A stretch of 7,048 nt of DNA from Candidatus Bathyarchaeota archaeon (lineage in GTDB: Archaea > Thermoproteota > Bathyarchaeia > RBG-16-48-13 > JAGMEO01). Location of the stretch: NCBI GenBank assembly GCA_023128135.1, contig JAGMEO010000025.1, forward strand, positions 1 to 7,048, read 5' to 3'. This document shows, piece by piece, positions 5,917-7,048 of this stretch; the first letter of the stretch is position 1; the number at the start of each line of letters is the position of its first letter. The position numbers and the translations under genes were made by a program. Below the pieces are notes generated by a model. It saw only the letters and a program-made list of their open reading frames with translations, ran no database searches and was not told the DNA's origin.

Positions 5917-7048
5917 CGATTAACTCCTTTTTAGGTGTTGTTCCAGCCATCAACATGCCAATCTCTTCAAGGTTAGCTTTCTCAGTTTGAAAGGTTTTCA
6001 TTATGCTTCCTTCAAATAGAACTGCTACACGATCACTGATAGAAAAAATCTCTTCTAGATTTTCTGAAATAAGTAGTATTGCAGCCCCTTCTCCTCGCTG
6101 CTTTAACAATAATTGTCTAATTTGTTCAGTCGCTGCCACATCTAATCCATAGGTTGGATGTGAGGCAATTATTAACCTTGGTTTTCCATAAAGTTCTCTA
6201 GCAAGTATTAACCGTTGAATGTTTCCACCAGACAACAGTTTAGCTGGAGTGTCGATGCTGGGAGTAAATATATTATATTTATCTATTAAGTTGCTTGCGT
6301 GTTTGTTTATGTAGTTCTGTTCAAGAAAGAAGCGTGTCGAAAACGGGGGTTTTCTGTAATCTCTCAGGATTAGGTTATCGCAGACACTCATGTCACTGAC
6401 AATGCCTATTCTCATACGATCTTCAGGTATATGTGCGACACCTGCATCTGCAATTTTTCGGGCGGAATGATTTGTTGCCTCTTTTCCGAGTATAATTACA
6501 TTTCCTTTTGTTGCTTTACGTGATCCTGTTAGAACCTCAATAAGTTCCTTTTGACCGTTACCCGCTATACCTGCTATTCCTAAAATTTCATTTTGTCTCA
6601 CATGGAATGAGACATTCTTTAATGCCAGTAGTCCTCTGTCATCCAAGGCGCATAGATCTTTAGTTTCTAAAACTACCTTGCCTGGATCGATGATTGATTT
6701 ATTTAAATGAAAAAGGAGCTCGTATCCAACCATCATTTTTGCAAGTTCTTTTTTGGTTGTTTTAGAAACCTCGACGGTTTTCACTAACTTGCCTTTTCGA
6801 AGCACACTGACACGATCGCCAACAGACATAACTTCATCTAGTTTATGAGTAATGAAGATAATAGTGTAGCTTTCAGAAGTCATTTTTTTAAATACTTGAA
6901 AAAGACCTTTTATTTCTTGGGGAGTAAGAATAGAAGTAGGCTCGTCAAGAATAAGAACGCGGGCGTTTCTTGAAAGGGCTTTGACAATTTCTACGCGTTG
7001 TTTCTCTCCTGCGGATAGTTGCCAGATTTTAGCATCTATGTTAACATG
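5900..7048 (-). CDS. ABC transporter ATP-binding protein, twin-domain, nucleoside/sugar importer type (NupO/YufO-like), 5' end missing
   Basis: This energises the importer with two fused ATPase domains. The frame stays open to the window edge, leaving 382 visible residues of an expected roughly 510; the true start and first Walker A lie beyond 7048. In visible numbering, domain 1 shows signature LSAGEKQR (11-18), Walker B VLILDEPTS (31-39, glutamate E36) and switch histidine H68 in FITHKLDEV. Domain 2 starts near 126 and has a degenerate Walker A, GIAGNGQKE (160-168, no GKS/T), Q-loop-like HIPEDR (206-211), intact signature LSGGNIQR (272-279), Walker B ending SHPTYGLD (296-303, no catalytic glutamate) and ISEN (327-330) where the switch histidine would be. 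This asymmetry is normal for the family, so one composite site should hydrolyse ATP. The ATG at 6883 is internal. The gene overlaps permease 1 by 17 bases; the lipoprotein partner is not in view. Confidence 0.95.
   Translation of the reverse strand, partial: HVNIDAKIWQLSAGEKQRVEIVKALSRNARVLILDEPTSILTPQEIKGLFQVFKKMTSESYTIIFITHKLDEVMSVGDRVSVLRKGKLVKTVEVSKTTKKELAKMMVGYELLFHLNKSIIDPGKVVLETKDLCALDDRGLLALKNVSFHVRQNEILGIAGIAGNGQKELIEVLTGSRKATKGNVIILGKEATNHSARKIADAGVAHIPEDRMRIGIVSDMSVCDNLILRDYRKPPFSTRFFLEQNYINKHASNLIDKYNIFTPSIDTPAKLLSGGNIQRLILARELYGKPRLIIASHPTYGLDVAATEQIRQLLLKQRGEGAAILLISENLEEIFSISDRVAVLFEGSIMKTFQTEKANLEEIGMLMAGTTPKKELIVEAKN
5924..5929 (-). promoter_or_regulatory. Shine-Dalgarno site setting the permease 1 start
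   Basis: AAGGAG on the minus strand lies 7 bases before the TTG at 5916 and inside the last codons of the ATPase gene. It supports the TTG start and translation coupled to the upstream gene. Confidence 0.7.

Noticed and set aside
5900..6883. ATPase taken as a complete 327-residue gene starting at ATG 6883
   Set aside because: The same frame stays open to the window edge and encodes the ABC signature and Walker B motif upstream of 6883, so that ATG is internal.

Overview
The window looks archaeal. It is AT-rich, its ribosome-binding sites match the archaeal/bacterial anti-Shine-Dalgarno sequence, and one gene belongs to the PurP/DUF1297 ATP-grasp family, which is essentially archaeal. A Thermoproteota/Bathyarchaeia-type archaeon would fit, but that placement is impression only and no marker gene here fixes it. 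No rRNA, tRNA, CRISPR array, insertion sequence or phage gene is visible.

The layout is two convergent blocks. On the plus strand, after a 213-base leader with no convincing gene, come a HAD-family phosphatase (214-861), a pyruvate kinase (971-2359) and a divergent PurP-like ATP-grasp ligase (2467-3900), each separated by about 105-110 bases. On the minus strand, read from the right edge, come the 3' two thirds of a twin-domain ABC ATPase (5900-7048, entering from outside the window) and two membrane permeases (4840-5916 and 3942-4832). The blocks meet tail to tail across a 41-base, T-rich gap.

The minus-strand genes form a tight operon: the ATPase overlaps permease 1 by 17 bases, and permease 1 is followed by permease 2 after only 7 bases. 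Together they form the ATPase and heterodimeric membrane pore of a BmpA/Nup-type (purine nucleoside family) ABC importer. The substrate-binding lipoprotein is not in the window and is expected beyond 7048. The plus-strand genes are central-metabolism enzymes: phosphate-ester hydrolysis, ATP formation from phosphoenolpyruvate, and a purine-pathway-like ligase. A purine theme (nucleoside uptake beside a PurP homologue) is possible but is inference.

Starts matter here. Three genes (pyruvate kinase and both permeases) are best started at TTG codons preceded by good Shine-Dalgarno sequences. I see no clearly new system. The points most worth checking are the altered potassium-site motif in the pyruvate kinase, the rebuilt ATP-grasp loop in the PurP-like protein, and four-codon mini-ORFs shared by the leaders of all three plus-strand genes.
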